A stretch of 64,000 nt of DNA from NCBI RefSeq assembly GCF_010671595.1, contig NZ_JAABOP010000002.1, forward strand, positions 310,001 to 374,000, read 5' to 3'. Of the stretch, positions 1 through 9,298 are shown one piece after another (within the stretch, counting starts at the first letter, position 1; each line of letters begins with the position of its first letter). The translations under genes were made by a program, and so were the position numbers. Source of the stretch: Muriicola jejuensis (lineage in GTDB: Bacteria; Bacteroidota; Bacteroidia; Flavobacteriales; Flavobacteriaceae). The notes beneath the pieces are model-generated. The model ran no database searches and was not told where the DNA came from. It saw only the letters and a list, made by a program, of their open reading frames with translations.

Positions 1-23
1 GTCAACTAACGTAAAATAACCAT

Positions 24-1217
24 ATGAATCTTCACGAATATCAGGGAAAGGAAATCTTAGCCAGCTTTGGCGTTCGTATTCAAAGGGGCATTGTGGCCCA
101 CAACGCAAAGGAAGCCGTGGAAGTTGCCAAACAACTGAACCAGGAAACGGGGACCTCATGGTATGTTATCAAGGCTCAGGTCCACGCAGGTGGACGGGGT
201 AAAGGAGGTGGTGTAAAGCTCGCAAAAAATCTCAAGGAGGTAGAGGAGATCGCCGGGAAGATCATTGGGATGAACCTTGTGACCCCTCAAACTTCCGCCA
301 AGGGCAAGAAGGTGCACCAGGTACTGGTGGCTGAGGACGTGTACTATCCAGGTCCGAGTGAGACCAGTGAATTCTATGTCTCCGTGCTGCTCAACAGGGC
401 TAAGGGGCGGAACATGATCATGTATTCTACGGAAGGTGGAATGGATATAGAGGAGGTGGCCGATAAAACACCCCACCTGATCTTTACAGAAGAAATTGAC
501 CCGTCAACCGGCCTGCTCGCTTTCCAGGCCAGGAAGATAGCCTTCAACCTGGGGCTGTCGGGTACCGCATTCAAGGAGATGACCAAATTCATTTCCTCCC
601 TCTACAAGGCCTATGAGCAAAGTGATGCCAGCCTGTTCGAGATCAACCCGGTGTTGAAAACCTCGGACGACAAAATATTGGCTGTCGATGCCAAGGTGTC
701 TATAGACGACAATGCCCTGTTCAGGAGAAAGCAGTACGCCGAGATGCGCGATCTCAGGGAAGAGAATCCCATTGAGGTCGAAGCACGGGCCGTGGGATTG
801 AATTACGTGGACCTCGACGGTAACGTGGGATGTATGGTCAATGGGGCCGGACTTGCCATGGCTACCATGGACCTCATCAAAATGGCAGGGGGAGAACCGG
901 CCAACTTTCTTGACGTGGGAGGTACAGCAGACGCTAAAAGGGTAGAGGAGGCCTTCAGGATCATCCTTAAAGACCCCAATGTAAAAGCAATCCTTATCAA
1001 TATCTTTGGGGGTATCGTGAGATGCGACCGGGTCGCCCAGGGTGTGGTCGATGCTTACAAGAATATGGGAGACGCAATAAAGGTTCCGATTATCGTGAGG
1101 TTGCAGGGGACCAATGCAGAGCTGGCCAAGGAGATCATAGACAATTCCGGCCTGGCCGTGCATTCGGCCGTACAGTTCCAGGAGGCAGCTGACAAGGTGA
1201 AGGAGGTCCTGGCCTGA
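24..1217 (+). CDS. sucC: Succinate--CoA ligase (ADP-forming) subunit beta
   Basis: TCA-cycle enzyme subunit that, with SucD, converts succinyl-CoA to succinate with formation of a nucleoside triphosphate in the cytoplasm. The 397 residues match the usual length of the family. The N-terminus begins with the typical [10 protein letters not shown], followed by an ATP-grasp domain (about 1-240) and the C-terminal CoA-ligase domain with the glycine-rich [10 protein letters not shown] segment near residue 275 and the conserved [11 protein letters not shown] near residue 330. No sucD is adjacent; the gene stands alone and is followed by a clear rho-independent terminator. Only 23 bases precede the start, so its promoter is outside the window. 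Identification is secure. Confidence 0.97.
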   Translation: MNLHEYQGKEILASFGVRIQRGIVAHNAKEAVEVAKQLNQETGTSWYVIKAQVHAGGRGKGGGVKLAKNLKEVEEIAGKIIGMNLVTPQTSAKGKKVHQVLVAEDVYYPGPSETSEFYVSVLLNRAKGRNMIMYSTEGGMDIEEVADKTPHLIFTEEIDPSTGLLAFQARKIAFNLGLSGTAFKEMTKFISSLYKAYEQSDASLFEINPVLKTSDDKILAVDAKVSIDDNALFRRKQYAEMRDLREENPIEVEARAVGLNYVDLDGNVGCMVNGAGLAMATMDLIKMAGGEPANFLDVGGTADAKRVEEAFRIILKDPNVKAILINIFGGIVRCDRVAQGVVDAYKNMGDAIKVPIIVRLQGTNAELAKEIIDNSGLAVHSAVQFQEAADKVKEVLA

Positions 1218-1240
1218 CAATCGGTTTGATTAAATAGTGG

Positions 1241-1272
1241 AAAGGAGATGCTCAAATGCATCTCCTTTTTTT
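1241..1272 (+). terminator. Rho-independent terminator of sucC
   Basis: A perfect inverted repeat AAAGGAGATG / CATCTCCTTT (arms 1241-1250 and 1259-1268, 8-nt loop) runs straight into a tract of eight T. It lies 24 bases after the sucC stop. Confidence 0.9.
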
Positions 1273-1477
1273 TGGCCAGACCTGAACTGCTGAAGCATTC
1301 AAATGCGCTCTGTATTCTCATGGGATCCTGCTAGATCAGATCGTATAAAAACAGTTTTCTTCTCCTTTGATTGTTTAAATATTTGTTAAACCTGGAGAAA
1401 ATTGTAACATCCTCAAATTACAATCGTCTTTAATAACAAATCATCAATCTAATTATTAATCAAAAAACAAACTAGTC

Positions 1478-1813
1478 ATGAGAAAATTATCTTTAGTATT
1501 CGCCGCAGCTCTGCTTCTCGCAGGAGGGAATCTTTTTGCAAACGATTCCAGGACCATCGACCCCAAGAAAGAACTCACCGTTCAGATCGGGGAACTGTTG
1601 AAGGACAATTTCTTCGTTGTGGATAAGGAAGAACTCACCGCTGAGGTCCTGTTCACCCTTAACCACAAGAATGAGATCGTTGTCATTTCTGTTGATACAG
1701 AGGATGAAGTCCTGGAGCAGTTTGTAAAAAGCCGACTCAATTATCAGCACGTAGATGTGGCAGTCGGGAAAGAAGGTAGTATGTATACCGTACCCGTAAG
1801 GATCAAAGGATAA
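1478..1813 (+). CDS. Small secreted protein of unknown function
   Basis: 111 residues starting with a signal peptide (basic MRK, hydrophobic core to about residue 20, cleavage probably after GNLFA). The mature part of about 90 residues is acidic and has no cysteine; it shows alternating hydrophobic residues typical of a small alpha/beta domain. It includes a VLFTLNHKNEIVVISVDTED segment near residues 56-75 that resembles short TonB-like or carboxy-terminal beta domains seen in small flavobacterial periplasmic proteins. I do not recognise a named family. It is a single-gene unit: 260 bases of AT-rich sequence precede it and a terminator follows. A TonB-C-like fold is only a guess. Confidence 0.75.
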   Translation: MRKLSLVFAAALLLAGGNLFANDSRTIDPKKELTVQIGELLKDNFFVVDKEELTAEVLFTLNHKNEIVVISVDTEDEVLEQFVKSRLNYQHVDVAVGKEGSMYTVPVRIKG

Positions 1814-1832
1814 TACCTGGGGTTAATATTAC

Positions 1833-1866
1833 AGGGTCCTAAGTTCGCTTAGGGCCCTTTTTATTT
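1833..1866 (+). terminator. Rho-independent terminator
   Basis: Inverted repeat AGGGTCCTAAG / CTTAGGGCCCT (arms 1833-1843 and 1848-1858, one G-T wobble, 4-nt TTCG loop) followed by T-rich sequence. It closes the small secreted gene on the plus strand. The stop codon of the converging DUF1456 gene lies inside the stem. Confidence 0.85.
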
Positions 1867-2186
1867 TTGTACGGGACCGATCCCAAACCGGTATATTTGG
1901 CTTTTCTCGTCTTTGAAACCCGTTTTTGAGGCGGTGTATCCTGAACGGTAGCCTCGGTCTTGGGACCTTCTTTGGGTCCGCGCAGGTGCAGTACCAGACC
2001 ATTCAGGAAGTTCCTGAGGACCTGATCGCCGCATTCCTTGTATTTGGGGTGTCCCTCCTTTCTGCAGAAAGCGCCGATCTCGCTTTTGGAGATTCTGAAA
2101 TCCACAAGGGCCAGGATGTCCACGATCTCATCATCCCTTAACTGAAGAGCCACCCTTAATTTTTTCAGGATATCATTGTTGGTCAT
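1839..2186 (-). CDS. DUF1456 family protein
   Basis: 115 residues, resembling the DUF1456 (YehS-like) family, small cytoplasmic proteins of unknown function. The N-terminal part (MTNNDILKKLRVALQLRDDE, then a second similar helical unit ISKSEIGAFCRKEGHPKYKECGD near 34-56) shows the two helical repeats expected. The family usually runs to about 150 residues with a second DUF1456 unit. Here the C-terminal third is replaced by a basic, low-complexity tail rich in K, R, T and P (from about residue 72), so it is on the short side. The stop codon lies within the terminator hairpin shared with the convergent neighbour. The gene seems to be monocistronic. Confidence 0.8.
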   Translation of the reverse strand: MTNNDILKKLRVALQLRDDEIVDILALVDFRISKSEIGAFCRKEGHPKYKECGDQVLRNFLNGLVLHLRGPKEGPKTEATVQDTPPQKRVSKTRKAKYTGLGSVPYKNKKGPKRT

Positions 2187-2415
2187 TCCCAGGAGTTTTC
2201 AGGAAAGATAGGGATTCCTTTTCTAAGTTTCACTCGATTTAGGAAGCTACAACCCGTTCCTTCCACTTCTCTCCTGATATTTGAACTGCCTCCTAATAAT
2301 CTGACATAAAGACATATAGAATCTTAAAAAGAGCGACAAAAAGACAGATATTTTCACTTGGTACATCCTTTGTTATAGGGTAAAAAAAGAAGTATAACTT
2401 AAAAAACCATAAGTC

Positions 2416-2844
2416 ATGAGTATCATAACACGAAACACCGGAATGTTCCCTACGTTAATGAACGAATTCTTTAAGCCTGATTGGTTTGGAGGAAGTGAGA
2501 ATTACGTATCCACCTTGCCTGCCGTGAATATCAAGGAGGACGATATGGGATTCCATCTTGAACTCGCTATTCCCGGAAAGAACAAGAATGATTTCAACGT
2601 GGAAGTAGACAAGGATGTGCTTACCATTTCTATGGAGAGCAAGACTGAAGACGAAAAGAAAGAGGACAATTACACACGAAGGGAGTTTTCCTATTCCTCT
2701 TTCCGCAGGTCCTTCACCCTGCCAGATACCGTAAATAGTGACAAGATCAAGGCATCTTACAAAGAAGGAATCCTGCACCTGGAACTTCCCAAGAAGGAAG
2801 AGGCCTTGCCGAAGCCAAAACGAATGATCGAAATAGGCAAATAA
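2416..2844 (+). CDS. Small heat-shock protein, Hsp20/alpha-crystallin family
   Basis: 142-residue cytoplasmic chaperone that holds unfolding proteins. An alpha-crystallin domain spans about residues 33-130, with the PAVNIKEDD opening, the LAIPGKNKNDFNVEVD strands, and the conserved A-x-x-x-x-G-I-L motif (ASYKEGILHLELPK) near 115-128. The usual C-terminal I-x-I motif is present as MIEIGK at the very end. It follows a 230-base AT-rich intergenic stretch. The sequence CTTTGTTATAG at about 2370-2380 hints at a promoter but does not match the Bacteroidota consensus well. A strong terminator follows. Confidence 0.95.
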   Translation: MSIITRNTGMFPTLMNEFFKPDWFGGSENYVSTLPAVNIKEDDMGFHLELAIPGKNKNDFNVEVDKDVLTISMESKTEDEKKEDNYTRREFSYSSFRRSFTLPDTVNSDKIKASYKEGILHLELPKKEEALPKPKRMIEIGK

Positions 2845-2914
2845 AGGATTAAAGGAAATATGCTTGACCCCTCATACGGGTTTTCATAATGGTTGGTTTG
2901 TTTGGTTAGTTGAG

Positions 2915-2946
2915 AGGTGCCCCAGTTAATGGGGCACCTTTTATTT
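2915..2946 (+). terminator. Rho-independent terminator after the hsp20 gene
   Basis: Perfect 9-bp stem AGGTGCCCC / GGGGCACCT (2915-2923 and 2931-2939, 7-nt loop) followed by TTTTATTTT. The stop codon of the convergent M20 peptidase gene sits in the T tract. Confidence 0.92.
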
Positions 2947-4461
2947 TAGGGGTTCGTTGAGGATGGCCAGGCAGGACTCTATACCTTCGAGGAAATTCCC
3001 GAGACGGAGGTTCTCATTCGGGGCGTGAATGTTGTTGTCGGGATTGGGGATACGTACCGAGACCGCCGGCACATTCAGTGTCCGGATGAACGGGGCGATA
3101 GGTTGTGAGCCTCCTGTCGTGCGCATTTTTACCACCTTATCTCCAAATACGCGAGACAGGGCCCTGTTCAGGTACCGACCTGTTGCCGAATGGATGTCCG
3201 TCCTGAAGGGCAGGGATCCAAGCCTGTACTCCAGGCTGGCGAGTTTAGGGTACTTCGCCCGCTCTTCCGGGGTTGGCAGGGTATCAACCAGGTGAAATCC
3301 TTGCGTCTTCATGTGTTCTTCCAGGAGCCCGACGAGCCGTTCTCCCGGGGTCTCCGGGACGAGTCGCATGTCCAACTCTATATCCACGATGTCCGGGATA
3401 AGGGTTCGCACTTCTTTGCCGACCCAACCCGACTGCAGGCCGCGAATATTCAGGGAGGGGTATTGGAGGGATTCCTGGTAGTTCTCGCCAACCGCATCCC
3501 TTTGGTGTATCCCTAGCCTGTGCCTTAGGCTATCCTCATTTTCCGGGAGGGATCCCAACGCTTTTTTCTCTTCGTCTGTCAGGGTAACACCGTCATAAAA
3601 ACCTTTGACCAGCACCCGACCGCGTTCGTCCTTGAAACTCGAGATGAGTCGGCCTGCCTCAAATACCGGATTAGGCGCGTAATTCCCATACTGCCCGCTG
3701 TGCAGGGGGGCATATGGCCCGAACACTCGGATCTTTGCCGTGGCTATTCCCCTGGCCCCAAAACAGAGGGTGGGCCAGTTCGAGATATGGCGTGTTCCGT
3801 CCATGATCAGGACCATGTCTGCCCCGAACAGGTCCCTGTTCTCACTAACCGCCACAGGAAGGGAGGGGGAGCCCAGTTCTTCCTGGAAGTCCATCACCAC
3901 TTTTATGTTGAATTCAGGTTTTATACCGTGTTCCTTTAGATATTCCAGGGCCGATATAAAAGCCAGGGCCGGGCCTTTGGAATCTGAAGCAGACCGGCCA
4001 AAGACCCGCCAATCCGGATCCGGCAAGCTTTTGCCATCCCAGGAAACCGGGCTCCAGGTCCCGTCTTCCTCTTTTCTTTTGATCACCGGGTTAAAGGGAT
4101 CTTCCTGATCCCATTCGGCTACATCCACCGGCTGTCCGTCGATCTGGAGGTAAAACAGGATCGTCTTTTTCCTGGGTGAGACCTTTTTCTCTGCAAAGAG
4201 TAAAGGGGCCATGCTAGTCGGTAACACAGTGGTCCTGAACCCAAGGGAAGTGAATGTCTCCTCGCACCATTTGAGGTTTTGGGCAACCATAATGGAATCG
4301 CTGCCCAGGTTCGGGATCTTCATGAATTCCATCAATTCTGTCAAACCACTGGGATACACTGAATGAGCTGCTGCCCTGATCTCACCTTCACTGAGCGTCT
4401 GGGCCGGAACCAGCTGGACCATAAAAAGGCACAGTAAAAAGAGAGAGGGAATGCGTTTCAT
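2941..4461 (-). CDS. Secreted M20-family metallopeptidase
   Basis: 506 residues with a signal peptide (MKRIPSLFLLCLFMVQLVPAQ), so exported to the periplasm or beyond. The peptidase M20/M25/M40 fold is recognisable: a metal-binding GRSASDSKGPALAF segment with the bridging Asp near residue 160, the catalytic pair of glutamates in MDFQEELGSP near residue 190, an inserted dimerisation domain (about 230-380) with LNIRGLQSG, and a C-terminal RTTGGSQPIAPF and NNIHAPNENL that supplies the last metal ligand. The family cleaves dipeptides or acylated amino acids; the substrate cannot be told. The gene starts 10 bases after the uvrB stop on the same strand, so the two are probably cotranscribed. Confidence 0.9.
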   Translation of the reverse strand: MKRIPSLFLLCLFMVQLVPAQTLSEGEIRAAAHSVYPSGLTELMEFMKIPNLGSDSIMVAQNLKWCEETFTSLGFRTTVLPTSMAPLLFAEKKVSPRKKTILFYLQIDGQPVDVAEWDQEDPFNPVIKRKEEDGTWSPVSWDGKSLPDPDWRVFGRSASDSKGPALAFISALEYLKEHGIKPEFNIKVVMDFQEELGSPSLPVAVSENRDLFGADMVLIMDGTRHISNWPTLCFGARGIATAKIRVFGPYAPLHSGQYGNYAPNPVFEAGRLISSFKDERGRVLVKGFYDGVTLTDEEKKALGSLPENEDSLRHRLGIHQRDAVGENYQESLQYPSLNIRGLQSGWVGKEVRTLIPDIVDIELDMRLVPETPGERLVGLLEEHMKTQGFHLVDTLPTPEERAKYPKLASLEYRLGSLPFRTDIHSATGRYLNRALSRVFGDKVVKMRTTGGSQPIAPFIRTLNVPAVSVRIPNPDNNIHAPNENLRLGNFLEGIESCLAILNEPLK

Positions 4462-4471
4462 TCGAATAGTT

Positions 4472-6460
4472 TTAGGTTTGGCTCTGCAGAACCTTGATCT
4501 CGTCCCTCAACTTGGCTGCGAGCATAAAATCGAGTTCCTTGGCGGCCTTTTCCATAGCTTTTCGCTTTGAGCGGATCATCTTATCGCGCTGCTCGGCAGT
4601 CAGGTATTCCAGATCCGGTTCGGCTGCTTTCCGCTCCTCCTTGATGTAATGGTAGGTCGAAACCGAATTCTTGGACAGGGCATTGTCGAGGCTTTTGTTC
4701 AGGGAGGTGGGGGTGATGTTGTTCTCCACATTGTACTGGGTTTGTTTTTCCCTGCGGTAGCGGGTCTCATCGATGGTCTTTCTCATGCTCTCCGTGATCT
4801 TGTCAGCGTACATGATGGCCTTGCCATTGAGATGGCGGGCCGCACGACCCACGGTCTGGGTCAGGGAACGGTTACTGCGAAGAAAGCCTTCTTTATCCGC
4901 ATCCACAATGGCCACCAGGGAGACCTCGGGCAGGTCCAGGCCTTCCCTTAAAAGGTTTACTCCAATAAGCACATCAAACAGCCCTTTCCTGAGGTCCTGC
5001 ATGATCTCTACCCTTTCCAGGGTATCCACATCACTGTGGATATACCGGCAGCGGATGTTGATACGGGTGAGGTATTTGGCCAGTTCCTCAGCCATGCGTT
5101 TGGTTAGGGTGGTTACCAGGGTCCGCTCGTCTTTTTCTACCCGTACCTGAATCTCTTCCACCAGGTCATCGATCTGGTTCTTGGTGGGCCTGACCTCTAT
5201 CTCCGGATCCAGGAGTCCGGTGGGCCGGATCACCTGTTCTACGAATACACCCTGGCTGTGTTCCAGTTCATAATCGGCTGGGGTGGCGCTCACAAAGATG
5301 GTCTGTCCCTGCAGGGCCTCGAATTCCTCGAATTTCAGAGGCCGGTTATCCATGGCAGCCGGGAGGCGGAACCCATAATCTACGAGATTCTCCTTCCTGG
5401 ATCGGTCCCCCCCGTACATGGCGTGGACTTGGGGGATGGTCACATGGCTTTCATCCACGATCATGAGGTAGTCCTCGGGAAAGTAATCGAGCAGGCAGAA
5501 AGGCCTTGTCCCGGGCTCCCGTCCATCCAGATACCTCGAGTAATTCTCAATCCCTGAGCAATAGCCCAGTTCCCGGATCATCTCCAGGTCAAAATTCGTG
5601 CGTTCCTCAAGCCGTTTGGCTTCCAGGGGTTTCCCGATCTCCTTAAAATATTCCACCTGTTTCACCAGGTCGTCCTGGATCTGGTGGATCGCATTCTGCA
5701 GGATGTCGGGGGAGGTGACGAACATATTGGCCGGATAGATGTTCAGGGTTTCATAGACTTCGATCAGAGTGTTGTTGTAGGGGTCGAATGCCTCGATCTC
5801 CTCGATCTCGTCTCCGAAAAAGTGGATCCTGAAGGCGTGGTCGGCATAGCTGGGGAAGACGTCCACCACATCTCCCTTGACCCTGAAGTTCCCGTTCTTG
5901 AAATCGGCTGTGGTCCGGGAGTACAGGCTTTGCACCAATTGGTGCAGCAGCTTGGTCCTGGAGATCACCTGGTCCTTTCGGATGGTGATGACGTTCTTTT
6001 GGAATTCCACCGGATTCCCAATACCGTACAGGCAGGAAACGGAAGCTACCACCAGTACATCCCGCCGGCCTGAAAGGAGGGAGGAGGTGGTACTCAACCT
6101 GAGTTTTTCGATATCCTCATTGATAGACAGGTCTTTTTCTATATAGAGTCCGCTTGTGGGAATATAGGCTTCGGGCTGGTAATAATCGTAGTATGAGACG
6201 AAGTATTCCACGGCGTTGTTCGGAAAGAACATTTTGAATTCCGAATACAGCTGGGCAGCCAGGGTCTTGTTATGGGCGAGGACCAGGGTCGGACGCTGCA
6301 CCCTTTCGATCACATTGGCCACCGTAAAGGTCTTGCCGGATCCGGTCACGCCCAACAGGGTCTGATATCGCTCACCCTCCTCTATGCCGGCAACTAATTG
6401 GGCGATCGCAGCAGGCTGGTCTCCCGTAGGTTTAAAGTCGGATACTACCTTGAATTTCAT
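4472..6460 (-). CDS. uvrB: Excinuclease ABC subunit UvrB
   Basis: Nucleotide excision repair helicase-like subunit that receives damaged DNA from UvrA and recruits UvrC. At 662 residues it has the normal length. Visible features: Walker A GVTGSGKTFT (about 37-46), the beta-hairpin region with YYDYYQPEAYIP near 95, helicase motifs VDESHVTIPQ near 340 and GVNLLREGLDLPEVS near 510, QTVGRAARH near 550, and a C-terminal UVR domain (about 620-660) for UvrC contact. It is followed by the M20 peptidase gene at 10 bases. No SOS-box-like operator was recognised upstream. Confidence 0.98.
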   Translation of the reverse strand: MKFKVVSDFKPTGDQPAAIAQLVAGIEEGERYQTLLGVTGSGKTFTVANVIERVQRPTLVLAHNKTLAAQLYSEFKMFFPNNAVEYFVSYYDYYQPEAYIPTSGLYIEKDLSINEDIEKLRLSTTSSLLSGRRDVLVVASVSCLYGIGNPVEFQKNVITIRKDQVISRTKLLHQLVQSLYSRTTADFKNGNFRVKGDVVDVFPSYADHAFRIHFFGDEIEEIEAFDPYNNTLIEVYETLNIYPANMFVTSPDILQNAIHQIQDDLVKQVEYFKEIGKPLEAKRLEERTNFDLEMIRELGYCSGIENYSRYLDGREPGTRPFCLLDYFPEDYLMIVDESHVTIPQVHAMYGGDRSRKENLVDYGFRLPAAMDNRPLKFEEFEALQGQTIFVSATPADYELEHSQGVFVEQVIRPTGLLDPEIEVRPTKNQIDDLVEEIQVRVEKDERTLVTTLTKRMAEELAKYLTRINIRCRYIHSDVDTLERVEIMQDLRKGLFDVLIGVNLLREGLDLPEVSLVAIVDADKEGFLRSNRSLTQTVGRAARHLNGKAIMYADKITESMRKTIDETRYRREKQTQYNVENNITPTSLNKSLDNALSKNSVSTYHYIKEERKAAEPDLEYLTAEQRDKMIRSKRKAMEKAAKELDFMLAAKLRDEIKVLQSQT

Positions 6461-6520
6461 GGGTTAAAATTACGAAAGTCGGCCGGTTTTCATCCCCACG
6501 CCTTCAAAGATTTTGGACGG

Positions 6521-8314
6521 TCACCGGGTCAGCGCGAAATGCCCGGTGAGTTGTTTGTTCGTGCTGGAAATAGCCCGGTACCAGTAATCTGCAGCGGGGA
6601 GGAGGGAACCGTTGATCGTCCCGTCCCAGCCACGCGAATCGGGGTCGATCTGGACCAGGAACTGACCGTAACGATTGTATATCTCGATACGGACAAGGGT
6701 GATGTCCCCGACAAATTCCGGAGGGATGTACTGCCAGTAGTCATTAATCCCGTCCCCGTTCGGGGAAAAGAATTTCGGGAACCCTTCCAGGGTGAGGTCC
6801 TGTACGATCTGTTCAGACGCCACACCACAACCATTCCTATCCCTGACGTAAAGGGTGTGTGTCCCGTACGGGATGTTGACAAAAACATTGCTCGACTGGT
6901 AAGGCCCGTTCAGGTTGTCTATTGCGTATTCGTACTCCCCGCTTCCCGAGGCGTTCACCGCGATCCTGATCCCGTTGGCCTGCTCGGTGACATTGATACT
7001 CGTAATGACGGGAGCTTCTGAACTCACTACCTCAAAGATCTGCGAGGTAGGGCATTCCAGGTTGCCGCTCTGGGGGATCAGGGTATAGGCCTCATACCTG
7101 TAGGAACCCGGAGCCTGAAAGGAGACAGTGGCCACATCCGATATGAGGGTCTCGTTCCCGTTGGAATTGATGCGGTACCACCGGTAGCCGTCGGCCATGT
7201 CGGGAGCGGTGTAGGCCAGGGGGAATTCACTGTTACAGGTCGAGATCACTTCCGGAAAATCGATTACGGGATTCAGGGTGATAAGATTCCCTGTAGACGG
7301 ATCGAAAAATGGGCCGCAGCCCTGAAGGGTTGTAAAAGTTTCCTGTACACATCCTATGGCCTCGCCCGCAGCATTGAAGGGGACGATGGTAATAAAGAAG
7401 GTACGGTTGGCCTCCAGTTCCAGGATCCCGGTTTGTGTGATCGGGGGGAAGGCTACGTTATCCAGGATCTCGGCGGTGAAAGGGGAAATCCCCACTGTTA
7501 TGCGATATCCTGTTGCGCCGGGAACCGGAGTCCATTCCAGGATGGGCGTTACTGGTACATTGGTCGCTCCATTCACAGGAGAGATCAGGGAAGTACATCC
7601 AGGGAGTGCTGCCACTTCACTGGTACTGAAGCTGAAATCGGTGCAGGAGGTGCCCGCCCCAATCAGGTTATAGGGAGTTATTCGCACATAGATAGTGGTA
7701 TTGGGAAGGAATTCCACTGGAGGGGTATAAGAGAGGGTATTTCCGAGATCCGTAGAAGGGAGAATTTCACCCCCTCCAGGGCTGGTTCCCAGGGTAAGCC
7801 GGTAACCGATGGCTCCGGCCACATAACTCCACCGGATGTTCGTTGCCGGATTAACGTTGGCCTGCCCGTTGGTCGGGATCAACAGGGAAGTGCATGCAGG
7901 TGCCTGTGTGATGGCAGCCGTAGTAAAGGACTCACTCTCACAGGGGACCTCGATATTGCCATTCTGAAAGTCGAACAGGGTAATGGTCACATAGATGGTC
8001 GTGTTTTCGGGAAGCCCCAGGGGGGGATTATACGTAGTGGTGCTTCCTACGAACCGCTCGTCAAGGATATCCGTACCTCCTTCCGTGGTCCCCAGGGAGA
8101 TGATATACCCGGGCACATTGGGTACCTGGTTCCAGGAAATATCGGCATCCACGGGAACGTTGGTGGCCCCGTTGAGAGGACTGGTGAGTACGGTGGTCGG
8201 GCATTGCTGTCCGGAAAGGCTCACTGACATGAACAGGACCCATATCAGGGCCAGGGAGAAATGCCGGGTCTTTATGGTCGATATGTTATCCCTGATACCC
8301 ATCCGAATAACCAT
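6521..8314 (-). CDS. T9SS type B sorting-domain surface protein with FN3/Ig-like repeats
   Basis: 597 residues predicted to be exported by Sec and then by the type IX secretion system. The signal anchor sits at about residues 18-36 (ending SLSGQ). Three homologous domains of about 95 residues follow (roughly 37-133, 134-230, 231-326), each opening with C-T/P-S/T and P-x-N-G-A-T-N-V and holding a W-x-x-V-P-G-A/V-x-G-Y core. A middle domain (330-430) and a beta-rich region precede the C-terminal gliding-motility-associated sorting domain (about 515-597), marked by FFSPNGDGINDYW and IYNRYGQFL. Cysteines near each repeat boundary may form disulfides. An alternative start lies at residue 5. Type B proteins often have a PorP/SprF-like partner next door; none is seen here. 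Confidence 0.9.
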   Translation of the reverse strand: MVIRMGIRDNISTIKTRHFSLALIWVLFMSVSLSGQQCPTTVLTSPLNGATNVPVDADISWNQVPNVPGYIISLGTTEGGTDILDERFVGSTTTYNPPLGLPENTTIYVTITLFDFQNGNIEVPCESESFTTAAITQAPACTSLLIPTNGQANVNPATNIRWSYVAGAIGYRLTLGTSPGGGEILPSTDLGNTLSYTPPVEFLPNTTIYVRITPYNLIGAGTSCTDFSFSTSEVAALPGCTSLISPVNGATNVPVTPILEWTPVPGATGYRITVGISPFTAEILDNVAFPPITQTGILELEANRTFFITIVPFNAAGEAIGCVQETFTTLQGCGPFFDPSTGNLITLNPVIDFPEVISTCNSEFPLAYTAPDMADGYRWYRINSNGNETLISDVATVSFQAPGSYRYEAYTLIPQSGNLECPTSQIFEVVSSEAPVITSINVTEQANGIRIAVNASGSGEYEYAIDNLNGPYQSSNVFVNIPYGTHTLYVRDRNGCGVASEQIVQDLTLEGFPKFFSPNGDGINDYWQYIPPEFVGDITLVRIEIYNRYGQFLVQIDPDSRGWDGTINGSLLPAADYWYRAISSTNKQLTGHFALTR

Positions 8315-8449
8315 TATTTCTGTGTACGGCCCCGTATGTGAGGTGCAGTGGGCACCCCGACGCCATCATTGTAAGGAAGAAATACCAGAAGTCTGTCCGG
8401 ACTGTGCCTGATTTCTTTTTCATAGTGTTCCTGCAAACACTACAAGATA

Positions 8450-9283
8450 CTACAAATCCCTCTTTTTTAGCAAGAGATACGACAAAGAGATGAATACAGA
8501 GGTCCAGATCAGGACGATGACGACCTCATACCAGTGTACGTGGTAGTTCAGGGATACCCGCTCACCGATCTGATTGGCGACCGACTGAACCGCATTGAGC
8601 CTGGTAAATGGTTCCTTAACCAGGTTGTACATGGAGTTCAGGGGGAAGAACCCCATGACGGTGTCGGTAGTCTGGGAATCGAATAGTTTCCAGCGGATCA
8701 TACCTCTGACAAACCCCTCGAATACCTGCCAGAGGATCAGAAACCCCAGGGCAAAGGCAGACCGTTTGACCAGGATCCCCAGGAAAAGACAAAAGGAGAA
8801 AAACCCTACCAGTTTCACGAAATAGGCCAGGAGGAATTCCAGGTCGGAGAAGATGATAGATAATTCATCGTAATCCGAATAGATAAGTCCGAGGATCATG
8901 GAGACCACAAAGACAAAAAGGGTGGAAATGAGGGCAAAGGAGATCACGGTCAGGAACTTGGAAAGGATGAATTCCTTTTTGGACAGGCCGTCGATCAGGT
9001 TCTGCTTGATGGTCTTGTTGCTGTATTCATTAGACATCATGGAGACGATCACGATGGCCAGGAACAATTTAAAAAAGGCGGTTACAAAGGTGTTGAAATG
9101 CCAGATATAGGGAAAATTGAAAATGCCCTGGTCTGCCAGGTGGAACTGTATGGGGCCTATGTCGAATTTGATGGCCGCCACAAGCGCAATGGAGGTCAGC
9201 AGGACGAAATAGGAGATGATCAGGATCCTGCTCGACCTGTTGTTCCAGAGTTTGATGAATTCTATTTGAAGGAGTCGCTTCAT
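8450..9283 (-). CDS. ABC transporter permease
   Basis: 277-residue integral membrane protein with about six hydrophobic segments (near 20-37, 58-84, 112-136, 150-170, 175-195, 250-272), of the ABC-2 type permease group. It begins 15 bases after the stop of the ATP-binding gene on the same strand, giving a two-component exporter. This arrangement (ATPase with DrrA/BcrA-like features plus one permease) is common for export of lipids, peptides or antibiotics, but the substrate cannot be inferred. No membrane-fusion or outer-membrane partner is nearby. Confidence 0.9.
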   Translation of the reverse strand: MKRLLQIEFIKLWNNRSSRILIISYFVLLTSIALVAAIKFDIGPIQFHLADQGIFNFPYIWHFNTFVTAFFKLFLAIVIVSMMSNEYSNKTIKQNLIDGLSKKEFILSKFLTVISFALISTLFVFVVSMILGLIYSDYDELSIIFSDLEFLLAYFVKLVGFFSFCLFLGILVKRSAFALGFLILWQVFEGFVRGMIRWKLFDSQTTDTVMGFFPLNSMYNLVKEPFTRLNAVQSVANQIGERVSLNYHVHWYEVVIVLIWTSVFISLSYLLLKKRDL

Positions 9284-9298
9284 GGGGTATTACCGGGT

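Noticed and set aside
504-1220. A 238-codon open frame on the minus strand opposite sucC
   Set aside because: It lies wholly inside sucC, has no family resemblance and its residue use (many H, G, V) is that of an antisense shadow.
2360-2385. CTTTGTTATAG before hsp20 as a promoter
   Set aside because: Does not meet TAnnTTTG with a TTG at the right distance; too weak to annotate.
7433-8227. A 264-codon plus-strand open frame opposite the T9SS protein
   Set aside because: Overlaps the repeat domains of a convincing secreted protein; composition is that of an antisense frame.
8423-8442. Inverted repeat TAGTGTT / AACACTA after the ABC permease gene, considered as a terminator
   Set aside because: Only 7 bp and no T tract on either side; could be chance.
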